Of a stretch of DNA of 64,000 nt, positions 55,914 to 64,000 are shown in pieces. The stretch is from Streptomyces griseus. GTDB taxonomy: Bacteria > Actinomycetota > Actinomycetes > Nanopelagicales > Nanopelagicaceae. The number at the start of each line of letters is the position of its first letter. Within the stretch, counting starts at the first letter, position 1. The position numbers were made by a program, and so were the translations under genes. The DNA is taken from contig CAMBDL010000009.1 of the NCBI GenBank assembly GCA_945865365.1, forward strand, positions 1-64,000, in the 5' to 3' direction. The notes below the pieces were generated by a model that had not been told where the DNA came from, ran no database searches, and saw only the letters and a list, made by a program, of their open reading frames with translations.

Positions 55914-56489
55914 TTAGTGCTCTGGCACCGCATCGGGGCTAATGACGGCTTGGGCGACTTGCTTCATGGTCAGCCGGCGGTCCATGGCCGCTCGTTGAAT
56001 CCATGAGAAAGCCTGCGGCTCAGAGAGGTTGAGCGCCTTCATCAAAATTCCTTTAGCTCGATCAATTAACTTGCGAGTCTCCAACCGATCATGAAGATCG
56101 GCGACTTCATCGGCAAGGGATCTCATTTGCAGGTGCCTACTAATTGCAATCTCGATAGCGGGGATTAAATCTGAAATCGTAAACGGCTTAACAACATAGG
56201 CCATAACTCCAGCATCACGAGCTCTATCGATGAGCTCCTTCTGAGAAAAGGCGGTTAACATTAAAACTGGAGCTAGAGAGATAATTTTTTCTGCGGCAGA
56301 GATTCCATCCATGACCGGCATTTTGACATCGAGAATTGCAAGATCTGGTTTGTGAAGAACTGCTAAATCAACGGCCTCTTGACCGTTAGTCGCCTCAGCG
56401 ATTACTTCATAGCCTGCGCCTTCTAACATTTCAACAAGATCCATTCGGATCAGCGCCTCATCTTCGGCAACCAGGATGCGAACACTCAT
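55914..56489 (-). CDS. ANTAR-domain response regulator (PdtaR-like)
   Basis: A 191-residue two-component response regulator. The receiver domain (1 to about 120) has acidic residues in VAEDEALIRMD, the phospho-acceptor Asp in LAILDVKMPVMDG, Thr in LMLTAFSQ and Lys in AYVVKPFT. A C-terminal ANTAR RNA-binding domain follows (RKLIDRAKGILMKALNLSEPQAFSWIQ, in parts). ANTAR proteins antiterminate by binding paired hairpins in mRNA leaders. I start it at the ATG at 56489; a TTG lies two codons earlier. The same gene sits between liv and pyk in Streptomyces. No cognate kinase is nearby. Confidence 0.92.
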   Translation of the reverse strand: MSVRILVAEDEALIRMDLVEMLEGAGYEVIAEATNGQEAVDLAVLHKPDLAILDVKMPVMDGISAAEKIISLAPVLMLTAFSQKELIDRARDAGVMAYVVKPFTISDLIPAIEIAISRHLQMRSLADEVADLHDRLETRKLIDRAKGILMKALNLSEPQAFSWIQRAAMDRRLTMKQVAQAVISPDAVPEH

Positions 56490-56526
56490 GTGCAAGTCAT
56501 CCTTTCAGGAAGTGGGTGAACTAACG

Positions 56527-56599
56527 TGCCCCGAGTCGGATTCGAACCGACACTGTGCAGTGTTTGAGACTGCCCTCTCTACCGTTGGAGTACCGAGGC
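56527..56599 (-). tRNA. tRNA-Leu(CAA)-like gene with a short variable arm
   Basis: A 73-nt tRNA on the minus strand. Acceptor arms GCCTCGG and TCGGGGC pair with two G-U wobbles. The D stem is CTC/GAG. The anticodon stem GCAGT/ACTGC holds the loop CTCAAAC, anticodon CAA. The variable loop is only 5 nt (ACAGT). The T arm is GTCGG-TTCGAAT-CCGAC, and the discriminator is A. No CCA is encoded. CAA reads the Leu codon UUG, but bacterial tRNA-Leu normally has a long variable arm. It lies 13 nt after pyk and 37 nt before the response regulator, probably in one transcript. Confidence 0.8.
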
Positions 56600-56612
56600 T
56601 TACCTATCAATC

Positions 56613-58052
56613 TTAGCGGTAAGCAGGGGCGACGCCGCCAACGGCATCTCCCACAACGTGCACTCGCATGGCATTGGTTGAGCCAGGAATTCCAGGAGGA
56701 GAGCCAGCAACAATCATCACATTATCACCGATGTTTGCACGGCCGGATTCAATAAGGACTGTGTCAACTAACTTCACCATTTCATCAGTTGCGCCAACGA
56801 TCGGAGTTAACATCGATTCAACGCCCCATGAAAGAGCCAGGCGATTATAAGTTCCAACTTCAGGTGTCATGGCAAGAATGGGAATCGGTGAACGTAGTCG
56901 TGACATTCTGCGTGCAGAGTCACCGCTCTGAGTAAATGCAACGAGATACTTGGCTTGAACAATTGCGCCTACCTCAGTTGCCGCTTTAGTGATTGCGCCA
57001 CCTTTAGTTCGTGGTGCAGTCTTAATTGGGCGAATGCGATCCAAACCACCCTCTTCCGTCTTTTGAATGATGCGGGCCATTGTTTGAACCGCTTCAATCG
57101 CAAACTCACCAACACTTGTTTCACCTGAAAGCATTAACGCATCCGCGCCATCTAGAACAGCGTTAGCACAATCTGTTGCCTCTGCTCGTGTTGGACGTGA
57201 ATTTGTAATCATTGAATCTAACATCTGCGTGGCAACAATGACGGGCTTAGCCATATCACGTGCAAGCTCCACACAAAGTTTTTGCACTAGTGGTACATCT
57301 TCAATTGGAAGCTCTACGCCTAAATCGCCACGAGCGACCATGATTCCATCAAAGGCGCCGACAATCTCTACAATATTTTCTACCGCTTGTGGTTTTTCAA
57401 TCTTTGCAATTACTGGAAGGCGAATCCCCTCTTCATCCATAATCTTGTGTACATCTTTAATATCTGCAGCATTACGTACAAATGAGAGTGCTATAAAATC
57501 TGCGCCAGCTCGTAGGCCCCACCGAAGATCTTGAATATCTTTTTCTGACATAGCCGGGACAGATACGGCAACTCCTGGCAGATTGATACCTTTGTTATTG
57601 CTTACAGCTCCAGGCTCAATAACTTTAGTGATTACATCATTACCTTTAACTTCAATAACTTCTACCGTAACTTTTCCATCATCGATTAAAATTCGATCAC
57701 CCGACTTGCAATCACCTGTTAAACCTTTATACGTTGTGCCGACACGCTCTTTGGTGCCTTCGACATCATCGGTAGTAATCGTAAAAATATCGCCGCGTGC
57801 TAAATCATGAGGTCCAGCTGCAAATCGGGCCAAGCGAATCTTTGGTCCTTGAAGATCTACCAAAATTGCAACAGGTCGACCAGCGGCCGTTGCTGCAGCA
57901 CGTACCTGATCAAGGCGGGCTTGATGCTCGTCATAGGATCCGTGGGAGAGATTAAGACGTGCCATATTCATTCCGGCATCGATGAGCTCTTTTACCTTTT
58001 CAGGTGACTCAACTGCTGGACCCATCGTGCACACAATCTTGGCTCTACGCAT
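56613..58052 (-). CDS. pyk: Pyruvate kinase
   Basis: Makes pyruvate and ATP from phosphoenolpyruvate, the last step of glycolysis. The 479-residue protein has the N-terminal KIVCTMGPAVES and NMARLNLSHGSY, the active-site block VIAKIEKPQAVENI (catalytic Lys and Glu), MVARGDLGVELP and the allosteric C-domain with AFTQSGDSARRMSRLR. It lies 9 nt after gltD. In Streptomyces pyk also sits next to the ANTAR gene. Confidence 0.97.
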   Translation of the reverse strand: MRRAKIVCTMGPAVESPEKVKELIDAGMNMARLNLSHGSYDEHQARLDQVRAAATAAGRPVAILVDLQGPKIRLARFAAGPHDLARGDIFTITTDDVEGTKERVGTTYKGLTGDCKSGDRILIDDGKVTVEVIEVKGNDVITKVIEPGAVSNNKGINLPGVAVSVPAMSEKDIQDLRWGLRAGADFIALSFVRNAADIKDVHKIMDEEGIRLPVIAKIEKPQAVENIVEIVGAFDGIMVARGDLGVELPIEDVPLVQKLCVELARDMAKPVIVATQMLDSMITNSRPTRAEATDCANAVLDGADALMLSGETSVGEFAIEAVQTMARIIQKTEEGGLDRIRPIKTAPRTKGGAITKAATEVGAIVQAKYLVAFTQSGDSARRMSRLRSPIPILAMTPEVGTYNRLALSWGVESMLTPIVGATDEMVKLVDTVLIESGRANIGDNVMIVAGSPPGIPGSTNAMRVHVVGDAVGGVAPAYR

Positions 58053-58061
58053 AATGCAACC

Positions 58062-59516
58062 TTAAACCATCAATTGACGAGTAGTGGGTTCAATTGGTGA
58101 TGGAAGTTGGCTATCACCAGTGAGATATCTATCAACGGCCGAAGCTGTACTTCGACCTTCTGCAATGGCCCAAACAATTAAGGACTGTCCACGCCCTGCA
58201 TCGCCAGTGACAAATACTCCATCTTCATTAGCGGCAAAATTTAGATCGCGTTTAATATTTCCACGGTCATCAATCTCTACTTCCAGTTGTGTCAGTAGGT
58301 TTGATCGCTCCGGTCCAGTAAATCCCAATGCCAAGAAGACAAAATCAGCTGGAATCTCCTTCTCAGTGCCGGGGACAGATTCAAATTTTCCATTAACAAA
58401 AATCGTTTCGACTATTTTTAGTGCACGAAGATTGCCATCTGCATCACCTAGAAACTCTTCTGTACTGACAGAGAAGAGGCGATTATCTGTCTCTTCATGC
58501 GCGCTAGAAACTCTGTAAATCATCGGATATGTAGGCCATGGTTGTGATGCTGGGCGTTCTTCGGTTGGACGCGGCATAATTTCAAGTTGAGTAATACTCG
58601 CTGCACCTTGGCGGATAGATGTTCCTAAACAATCTGCACCAGTGTCTCCGCCACCCAAAATTACAACATCTTTGCCAGCAACATTAATTTCAGGCGTCTC
58701 TATCTCACCGAGGGCTTGCTTATTGCCCCACGGTAAAAACTCCATAGCCTGATAAACACCCTTGAGTTCACGGCCTTTAATAGAGAGGTCGCGCCACTGC
58801 GTAGCACCAATTGCTAAGACAATTGCGTCGTACTTCTTTCGAAGTGAAGAACCCGTGAGCTCTCCCCCAACATCGACCCCGGCACGAAAACGTGTTCCCT
58901 CTTTTTCCATTTGTTCTAGTCGACGATCTAAAATACGTTTTTCCATTTTGAACTCGGGAATTCCGTATCGAAGAAGACCACCAATTTTATCTGCACGCTC
59001 GTAGACAACCACGGTGTGTCCAGCGCGAGTTAATTGTTGAGCAGAGGCAAGTCCGGCTGGACCAGAGCCGATAACTGCGACAGTTTTTCCTGTTAAGCGA
59101 TCTGGCGCTAGTGGCTTTACATCCCCATTAGCAAAAGCCTCTTCAATAGTACGAAGCTCAACCTGCTTAATTGTTACTGCATCTCTATTGATTGCCACTA
59201 CGCATGCGGTTTCACACGGAGCAGGACACAGCCGCCCAGTGAACTCTGGAAAGTTATTGGTAGCGTGCAGACGATCAATGGCTTCATGGATATCCCCGCG
59301 CCAGATTAAATCGTTCCACTCAGGGATGAGATTGCCCAATGGGCAACCATCGTGACAGAAAGGAATTCCGCAGTCCATGCAACGCCCTGCCTGCTTTTGA
59401 AGCTGCTCAAAGCTTTGAGGCTCATAGACTTCGCGCCAGTCTTGAATGCGAACGTCTACCGGACGCCTAGTTGGTGTTTCTCGCGGTGTTGTAATAAAAC
59501 CCTTTGGATCAGCCAT
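58062..59516 (-). CDS. gltD: Glutamate synthase small subunit
   Basis: NADPH-oxidising subunit that feeds electrons to GltB. The 484-residue protein has N-terminal cysteine clusters for two [4Fe-4S] centres ([17 protein letters not shown] and CPAPCETAC), the FAD fold [13 protein letters not shown] near residue 151 and the NADPH site [11 protein letters not shown]. It overlaps the end of gltB by 8 nt and precedes pyk by 9 nt. Confidence 0.97.
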   Translation of the reverse strand: MADPKGFITTPRETPTRRPVDVRIQDWREVYEPQSFEQLQKQAGRCMDCGIPFCHDGCPLGNLIPEWNDLIWRGDIHEAIDRLHATNNFPEFTGRLCPAPCETACVVAINRDAVTIKQVELRTIEEAFANGDVKPLAPDRLTGKTVAVIGSGPAGLASAQQLTRAGHTVVVYERADKIGGLLRYGIPEFKMEKRILDRRLEQMEKEGTRFRAGVDVGGELTGSSLRKKYDAIVLAIGATQWRDLSIKGRELKGVYQAMEFLPWGNKQALGEIETPEINVAGKDVVILGGGDTGADCLGTSIRQGAASITQLEIMPRPTEERPASQPWPTYPMIYRVSSAHEETDNRLFSVSTEEFLGDADGNLRALKIVETIFVNGKFESVPGTEKEIPADFVFLALGFTGPERSNLLTQLEVEIDDRGNIKRDLNFAANEDGVFVTGDAGRGQSLIVWAIAEGRSTASAVDRYLTGDSQLPSPIEPTTRQLMV

Positions 59517-62500
59517 GTGCTGCGACCTCCATAACTAAGGCATCAATCGGAAGGCCCTCGCGAGTTGCGCGCTCCATTGCCTCTATTACGCGGGCATAAT
59601 CGCGCGGCATTACCATTGAAATTCGATGGACTGCATTGTCCCAATCATCTAAGAGATCGGCGGCTACAAGAGAGCCAGTCTCTGTTCTGAACTGTGAAAT
59701 AACTGTTTTTACAATCTCTTTTTGATCTTGTGGGAGTGCCAAAACATCCACCATATCCATGTTCACATGCGAAGCCTCTAGATCTAAAACAAAGGCTCGG
59801 CCACCAGACATGCCAGCGGCAAAATTTCTACCAGTCTGGCCCAAGACGACAACAGTTCCACCTGTCATGTACTCACAACCATGATCGCCGATACCTTCAA
59901 CAATTGCAGTTGCACCAGAGTTTCTTACACAGAAGCGTTCTCCAACAACTCCACGGATCATAATTTCACCTGATGTAGCACCATAACCAATAACATTTCC
60001 TGCAATTACGTTCTCTTGTGATTGATAGGTTGAGGCCTCATCGGGGCGAACAATCACTCGCCCCCCAGAAATTCCCTTACCTACATAGTCATTGGAGTCT
60101 CCAAATAATCTAAGCGTTAATCCGCGAGGAATAAACGCTCCCAATGACTGCCCAGCAGAGCCTCGTAACGTAATATCGATTGTTGAATCTGCTAATCCAG
60201 CACCACCAAAACGACGCGTGATTTCAGCACCAAGCATGGTTCCAACTGTACGGTTGACGTTTCGAACGGGAAGATCGATACGAACTAACTCTTTTCTTGT
60301 GAGTGCAGGCTCTGATAAGCGAATCAACTCATTATCAAGGGCGGCATCTAAACCATGCTCCTGGCTAATAGTATTGTGAAGCGGACTATCAACTACGGGC
60401 CGTACTAACAATGGAGAAAGATCTAAACCACTTGCCTTCCAATGCTCAACTGCACGTCGGGTCTCTAAATACTCAACACGACCAATAGCTTCTAGCAGGG
60501 TTCTGAATCCCAATTGCGCAAGAATCTCTCGAACTTCTTCGGCAATATATTCAAAGAAGGTCTCAACGAACTCAGGTTTTCCAGTAAATTGTTTGCGCAA
60601 CTCTGGGTTTTGTGTAGCCACTCCTACCGGACATGTATCTAAGTGGCATACACGCATCATGATGCATCCTGAGACGACTAATGGAGCAGTTGCAAAACCA
60701 TATTCTTCCGCGCCTAATAATGCCGCGATCACAACATCCCGGCCAGTTTTTAGCTGTCCATCGGTTTGTACGACAATTCGATCACGCAGGTTATTGAGTA
60801 GCAAAGTTTGCTGGGTTTCGGCAAGACCAAGCTCCCATGGCGCTCCTGCATGCTTGAGTGATGTGAGCGGAGACGCACCAGTTCCACCATCATGACCTGA
60901 GATCAAAACAACATCGGCATGAGCTTTACTCACGCCGGCAGCAACTGTTCCGACACCAACTTCAGCTACTAGCTTTACGTGAACGCGAGCATTCTTATTG
61001 GCATTTTTTAAATCATGAATAAGTTGGGCTAAATCTTCGATCGAATAAATATCATGATGCGGAGGAGGTGAGATTAAGCCGACACCTGGAGTTGAATAGC
61101 GAACTTTAGCGATCCATGGATAGACCTTGTTACCGGGTAGCTGTCCGCCTTCACCTGGCTTTGCACCTTGAGCAATCTTAATTTGAATGTCATCAGAGTT
61201 AACTAAGTACTCACTTGTCACACCAAAGCGCCCAGATGCAACCTGTTTAATTGCAGAACGCTTTGAGTCACCACTCTCCATTTCAACATACCGCGAAGCA
61301 TCTTCTCCGCCCTCACCAGTGTTGGATTTACCACCTAAACGATTCATCGCAATAGCCAGAGTTTCATGCACTTCTTGTGAAATCGAGCCATAGGACATTG
61401 CACCAGTTGAGAAACGTTTAATAATTTCGCTGGCTGACTCAACTTCATCAATCGAAATCGGAGTTTGATCTTTAAATTCAAATAGTCCACGTAAAGTCAT
61501 TAGGCGTGTGCTTTGATCATTGACGCGACTTGTATAACGTTTGAAGATGTCGTATTTCTTAGTGCGCGTTGAGTGTTGCAAAGTAAAGACAGATTCAGGA
61601 TCAAACAAATGTGGTTCACCCTCGCGGCGCCATTGGTACTCTCCACCAATAGGTAGGCGCTTAGTTCCAGGAACTTCTCCCCCAGGCGGATAGGCGATGT
61701 TATGGCGGGCAATCGTCTCATCTGCAATAACATCTAATGAGACTCCACCAAGTCGTGATGTTGTGCCAACAAAGTACTCGTCAACAACTTCTTTACTCAG
61801 CCCAATGGCCTCAAATACTTGAGCGCCTGTATATGAAGCGATGGTACTAATACCCATCTTGGACATTACTTTTAGGACACCTTTACCTAACGATTTAATA
61901 AGGTTACGCACTGCCTTTTCAGGCGTGATGCCCGTGATAACACCTTGTAGAACTAAATCTTCAGCGCTCTCCATCGCAAGATATGGGTTGACCGCAGCAG
62001 CGCCATAGCCGATAAGTAAAGCGACGTGGTGAACCTCGCGAACATCACCAGCTTCCACAACTAAACCAACTTTAGTGCGCGTCTTTTCGCGGATAAGGTG
62101 GTGGTGAACGGCCGATGTTAAAAGTAGTGAAGGAATCGGTGCGTCTTCTGCATCTCCATCACGGTCAGATAAAACAATAATGTGCGCGCCTCGCTCGATA
62201 GCTTGAGAAACTTCCGACTTAATCTCATCTAAACGCTGGCGTAAAGATGCTCCGCCACCAGCGACTAAGAACAAACCTCGAACCACATGGGCCTCTAGAC
62301 CAGGATGATCTCCATCGGCGTTAACATGGATAATCTTTGCCAGTTCGTCGTTATCGATGACTGGAAAAGCTAGAGAAATTTGCCGACAGGAAAACGGACC
62401 TGGATCAAGAAGATTATGTTCTGGTCCCATAGATGTACCTAAAGAGGTAACTAACTCTTCACGGATTGCATCTAACGGTGGATTAGTTACTTGAGCAAAT

Positions 62501-64000
62501 AACTGTGAGAAGTAATCGAAAATTAGTCGAGGCTTATTCGAAAGCGCTGCAATAGGAGTGTCTGTACCCATTGAACCAAGGGCTTCCATTCCGTTTTTAG
62601 CCATTGGGGTAATCAAAATACGTAACTCTTCTTCGGTATAGCCAAACGCCCTCTGACGACGCACAACTGATGAGTGAGGATAAACAATGTGTTCGCGTGC
62701 TGGAAGATCATTAAGTTTGACCATACCCGCATGTAACCAATCACTGTAAGGCGCAGCAGTTGCAAGTTGCTCTTTGATCTCGTGATCTTCAATGATACGA
62801 CCGGCTTTAATATCTACAAGGAACATTTTTCCCGGCTGTAAACGGCCCTTCCGCTCAATATTTTCTGGTGCGATATCAAGAACGCCTACCTCTGATGCGA
62901 GAACTACTAAACCATCTTTAGTGACCCAAAACCGTGAAGGTCGAAGTCCATTACGATCGAGAACTGCTCCAACCTGATGTCCATCGGTAAACGTCACGCA
63001 TGCAGGACCATCCCATGGCTCCATAAGAGAGGCATGAAAGGCATAAAATGAGCGACGAGCATCTGACATTGATGTGTGGTTTTCCCACGCCTCAGGAATC
63101 ATCATCAGCACAGCGTGAGGTAAAGAACGTCCACCCAAATAGAGGAGCTCCAGAACTTCATCAAATGATGCTGAGTCACTTCCAGACATTTCAACGATAG
63201 GAAATAGCCGCTTTAAATCACCCGGGATCAAATCGGATTCTAGAAGTGACTCTCGAGCGCGCATCCAATTGCGATTTCCCTTAACGGTATTGATTTCTCC
63301 GTTGTGCGCTATATAGCGATAAGGATGAGCTAATGGCCACGAAGGGAATGTATTGGTAGAAAAACGAGAGTGAACAAGGGCTAGTGGTGATACAACACGT
63401 TCATCACTTAAATCTGGGAAGAACTCTTCAAGCTGACCCGTGGTGAGCATGCCTTTGTAAACAATTGTCTGTGATGACAATGATGGAAAATAAAGTTTTA
63501 ATCCGTGCTCAGCCCGCTTTCGAAGACAGAAAGCCATTCGCTCTAGCTCTAAGCCTGATTCACCCTTGAGCCCACTGATAAAAATCTGTTTAAAATCTGG
63601 CATCACCGATAAGGCGGTTTTGCCAAGCGATGTTGAGTTAATAGGAAGAGTACGCCAACCCACAACCTTTAATCCTTCAAGTGCTGCTAACTCAGCGATA
63701 GATTTACTGATGTCAACGCCAGATTCAATGAATGCGATTCCTGTTGCATATGAGCCATTCGCAGGGAGTGAGAAATCAGTTACTTCCTGATAAAACTGAT
63801 CTGGAATACAGATGAGGATTCCAGCGCCATCCCCGCTATCTGGCTCAGCCCCTGATGCTCCACGGTGTTCAAGATTTCGAAGTGCAGTCAGAGCTTTTTC
63901 AACAATGTCATGGGTGGCAACTTTGTTAAGCGTTGCAACCATGGCTACACCACATGCATCATGCTCGTTGGCAGGGTTATAGAGCCCTTGTGCATGTGGA
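59509..64000 (-). CDS. gltB: Glutamate synthase large subunit (start beyond window)
   Basis: Makes two glutamates from glutamine and 2-oxoglutarate. The frame runs to the right edge, so the first residues are missing. The visible N-terminus reads [19 protein letters not shown], in which the Cys (codon 63952-63954) is the amidotransferase nucleophile; an internal Met at 63942 is not the start. The remainder has the class II amidotransferase domain, a central domain, the FMN-binding synthase domain with the 3Fe-4S cysteines ([12 protein letters not shown]) and the C-terminal beta-helix domain. With gltD it forms the NADPH-GOGAT enzyme. Confidence 0.97.
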   Translation of the reverse strand, partial: PHAQGLYNPANEHDACGVAMVATLNKVATHDIVEKALTALRNLEHRGASGAEPDSGDGAGILICIPDQFYQEVTDFSLPANGSYATGIAFIESGVDISKSIAELAALEGLKVVGWRTLPINSTSLGKTALSVMPDFKQIFISGLKGESGLELERMAFCLRKRAEHGLKLYFPSLSSQTIVYKGMLTTGQLEEFFPDLSDERVVSPLALVHSRFSTNTFPSWPLAHPYRYIAHNGEINTVKGNRNWMRARESLLESDLIPGDLKRLFPIVEMSGSDSASFDEVLELLYLGGRSLPHAVLMMIPEAWENHTSMSDARRSFYAFHASLMEPWDGPACVTFTDGHQVGAVLDRNGLRPSRFWVTKDGLVVLASEVGVLDIAPENIERKGRLQPGKMFLVDIKAGRIIEDHEIKEQLATAAPYSDWLHAGMVKLNDLPAREHIVYPHSSVVRRQRAFGYTEEELRILITPMAKNGMEALGSMGTDTPIAALSNKPRLIFDYFSQLFAQVTNPPLDAIREELVTSLGTSMGPEHNLLDPGPFSCRQISLAFPVIDNDELAKIIHVNADGDHPGLEAHVVRGLFLVAGGGASLRQRLDEIKSEVSQAIERGAHIIVLSDRDGDAEDAPIPSLLLTSAVHHHLIREKTRTKVGLVVEAGDVREVHHVALLIGYGAAAVNPYLAMESAEDLVLQGVITGITPEKAVRNLIKSLGKGVLKVMSKMGISTIASYTGAQVFEAIGLSKEVVDEYFVGTTSRLGGVSLDVIADETIARHNIAYPPGGEVPGTKRLPIGGEYQWRREGEPHLFDPESVFTLQHSTRTKKYDIFKRYTSRVNDQSTRLMTLRGLFEFKDQTPISIDEVESASEIIKRFSTGAMSYGSISQEVHETLAIAMNRLGGKSNTGEGGEDASRYVEMESGDSKRSAIKQVASGRFGVTSEYLVNSDDIQIKIAQGAKPGEGGQLPGNKVYPWIAKVRYSTPGVGLISPPPHHDIYSIEDLAQLIHDLKNANKNARVHVKLVAEVGVGTVAAGVSKAHADVVLISGHDGGTGASPLTSLKHAGAPWELGLAETQQTLLLNNLRDRIVVQTDGQLKTGRDVVIAALLGAEEYGFATAPLVVSGCIMMRVCHLDTCPVGVATQNPELRKQFTGKPEFVETFFEYIAEEVREILAQLGFRTLLEAIGRVEYLETRRAVEHWKASGLDLSPLLVRPVVDSPLHNTISQEHGLDAALDNELIRLSEPALTRKELVRIDLPVRNVNRTVGTMLGAEITRRFGGAGLADSTIDITLRGSAGQSLGAFIPRGLTLRLFGDSNDYVGKGISGGRVIVRPDEASTYQSQENVIAGNVIGYGATSGEIMIRGVVGERFCVRNSGATAIVEGIGDHGCEYMTGGTVVVLGQTGRNFAAGMSGGRAFVLDLEASHVNMDMVDVLALPQDQKEIVKTVISQFRTETGSLVAADLLDDWDNAVHRISMVMPRDYARVIEAMERATREGLPIDALVMEVAAHG

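Noticed and set aside
56527-56599. tRNA read as selenocysteine (TCA) or serine tRNA
   Set aside because: Shifting the frame to TCA breaks the 5-bp anticodon stem and the conserved T33, and a selenocysteine tRNA would need a long variable arm and longer acceptor stem.

Overview
The window is a continuous piece of core chromosome from a low-GC member of the Actinomycetota (GC a little under 50% by eye). The evidence is RbpA, WhiA, an ANTAR response regulator, four-domain ribosomal protein S1, a SufR-SufB-SufD-Rieske-SufC-SufS-SufU-SufT operon, fabG-fabI in the mabA-inhA order, a DUF3099 protein, and gene order matching Streptomyces and Mycobacterium. Tight packing (4-nt and 1-nt overlaps, few gaps above 150 nt), many leaderless promoters and the small gene set suggest a streamlined aquatic lineage such as Nanopelagicales (acI). 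That placement is inference; the 345 nt of 16S rRNA could settle it. I see no mobile element, prophage, CRISPR array or integron.

Layout. (1) 1-853, minus strand: the 5' end of a 16S rRNA gene, its boxA leader and two tandem rrn promoters. (2) 854-8171: argC-argJ-argB-argD-argR-argH-tyrS, one arginine operon behind a leaderless promoter whose -35 is covered by an ARG box; argF and argG are absent. (3) 8173-13836: infC-rpmI-rplT-RNA methyltransferase-pheS-pheT. (4) 13837-18213: fabG-fabI, then divergently DUF3099 and SURF1, then a convergent ABC exporter. (5) 18238-24517: the Suf Fe-S assembly operon, divergent from ctaA. (6) 24592-30129, plus strand: ctaA-tkt-tal-pgi, without the usual zwf-opcA-pgl. 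(7) 30126-36700, minus strand: rapZ-yvcK-whiA and gap-pgk-tpiA-secG-rbpA. (8) 36705-46602: rpsA, coaE, uvrB, uvrA, uvrC and an embedded RdoA/SrkA-like kinase. (9) 46731-50991: an MFS transporter, polA and a hotdog thioesterase. (10) 51024-56489: a branched-chain amino-acid ABC transporter (livJHMGF) behind an ANTAR regulator. (11) 56527-56599: a compact tRNA with a CAA anticodon. (12) 56613-64000: gltB-gltD-pyk, with gltB running off the right edge.

Together these genes cover translation (16S, TyrRS, PheRS, IF3, L20, L35, S1), central carbon flow (non-oxidative pentose phosphate, Pgi, TpiA, Pgk, Gap, Pyk), nitrogen assimilation and arginine synthesis (GltBD, Arg enzymes), Fe-S and heme A maturation for aerobic respiration, nucleotide excision repair, and amino-acid uptake. 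The observations most worth a second look are the class-I-shaped tRNA with a leucine anticodon between pyk and the ANTAR regulator, the likely non-canonical GTC start of infC, the kinase inserted in the uvrC-rapZ operon, a Liv binding protein without a lipobox, and the widespread leaderless promoter architecture.
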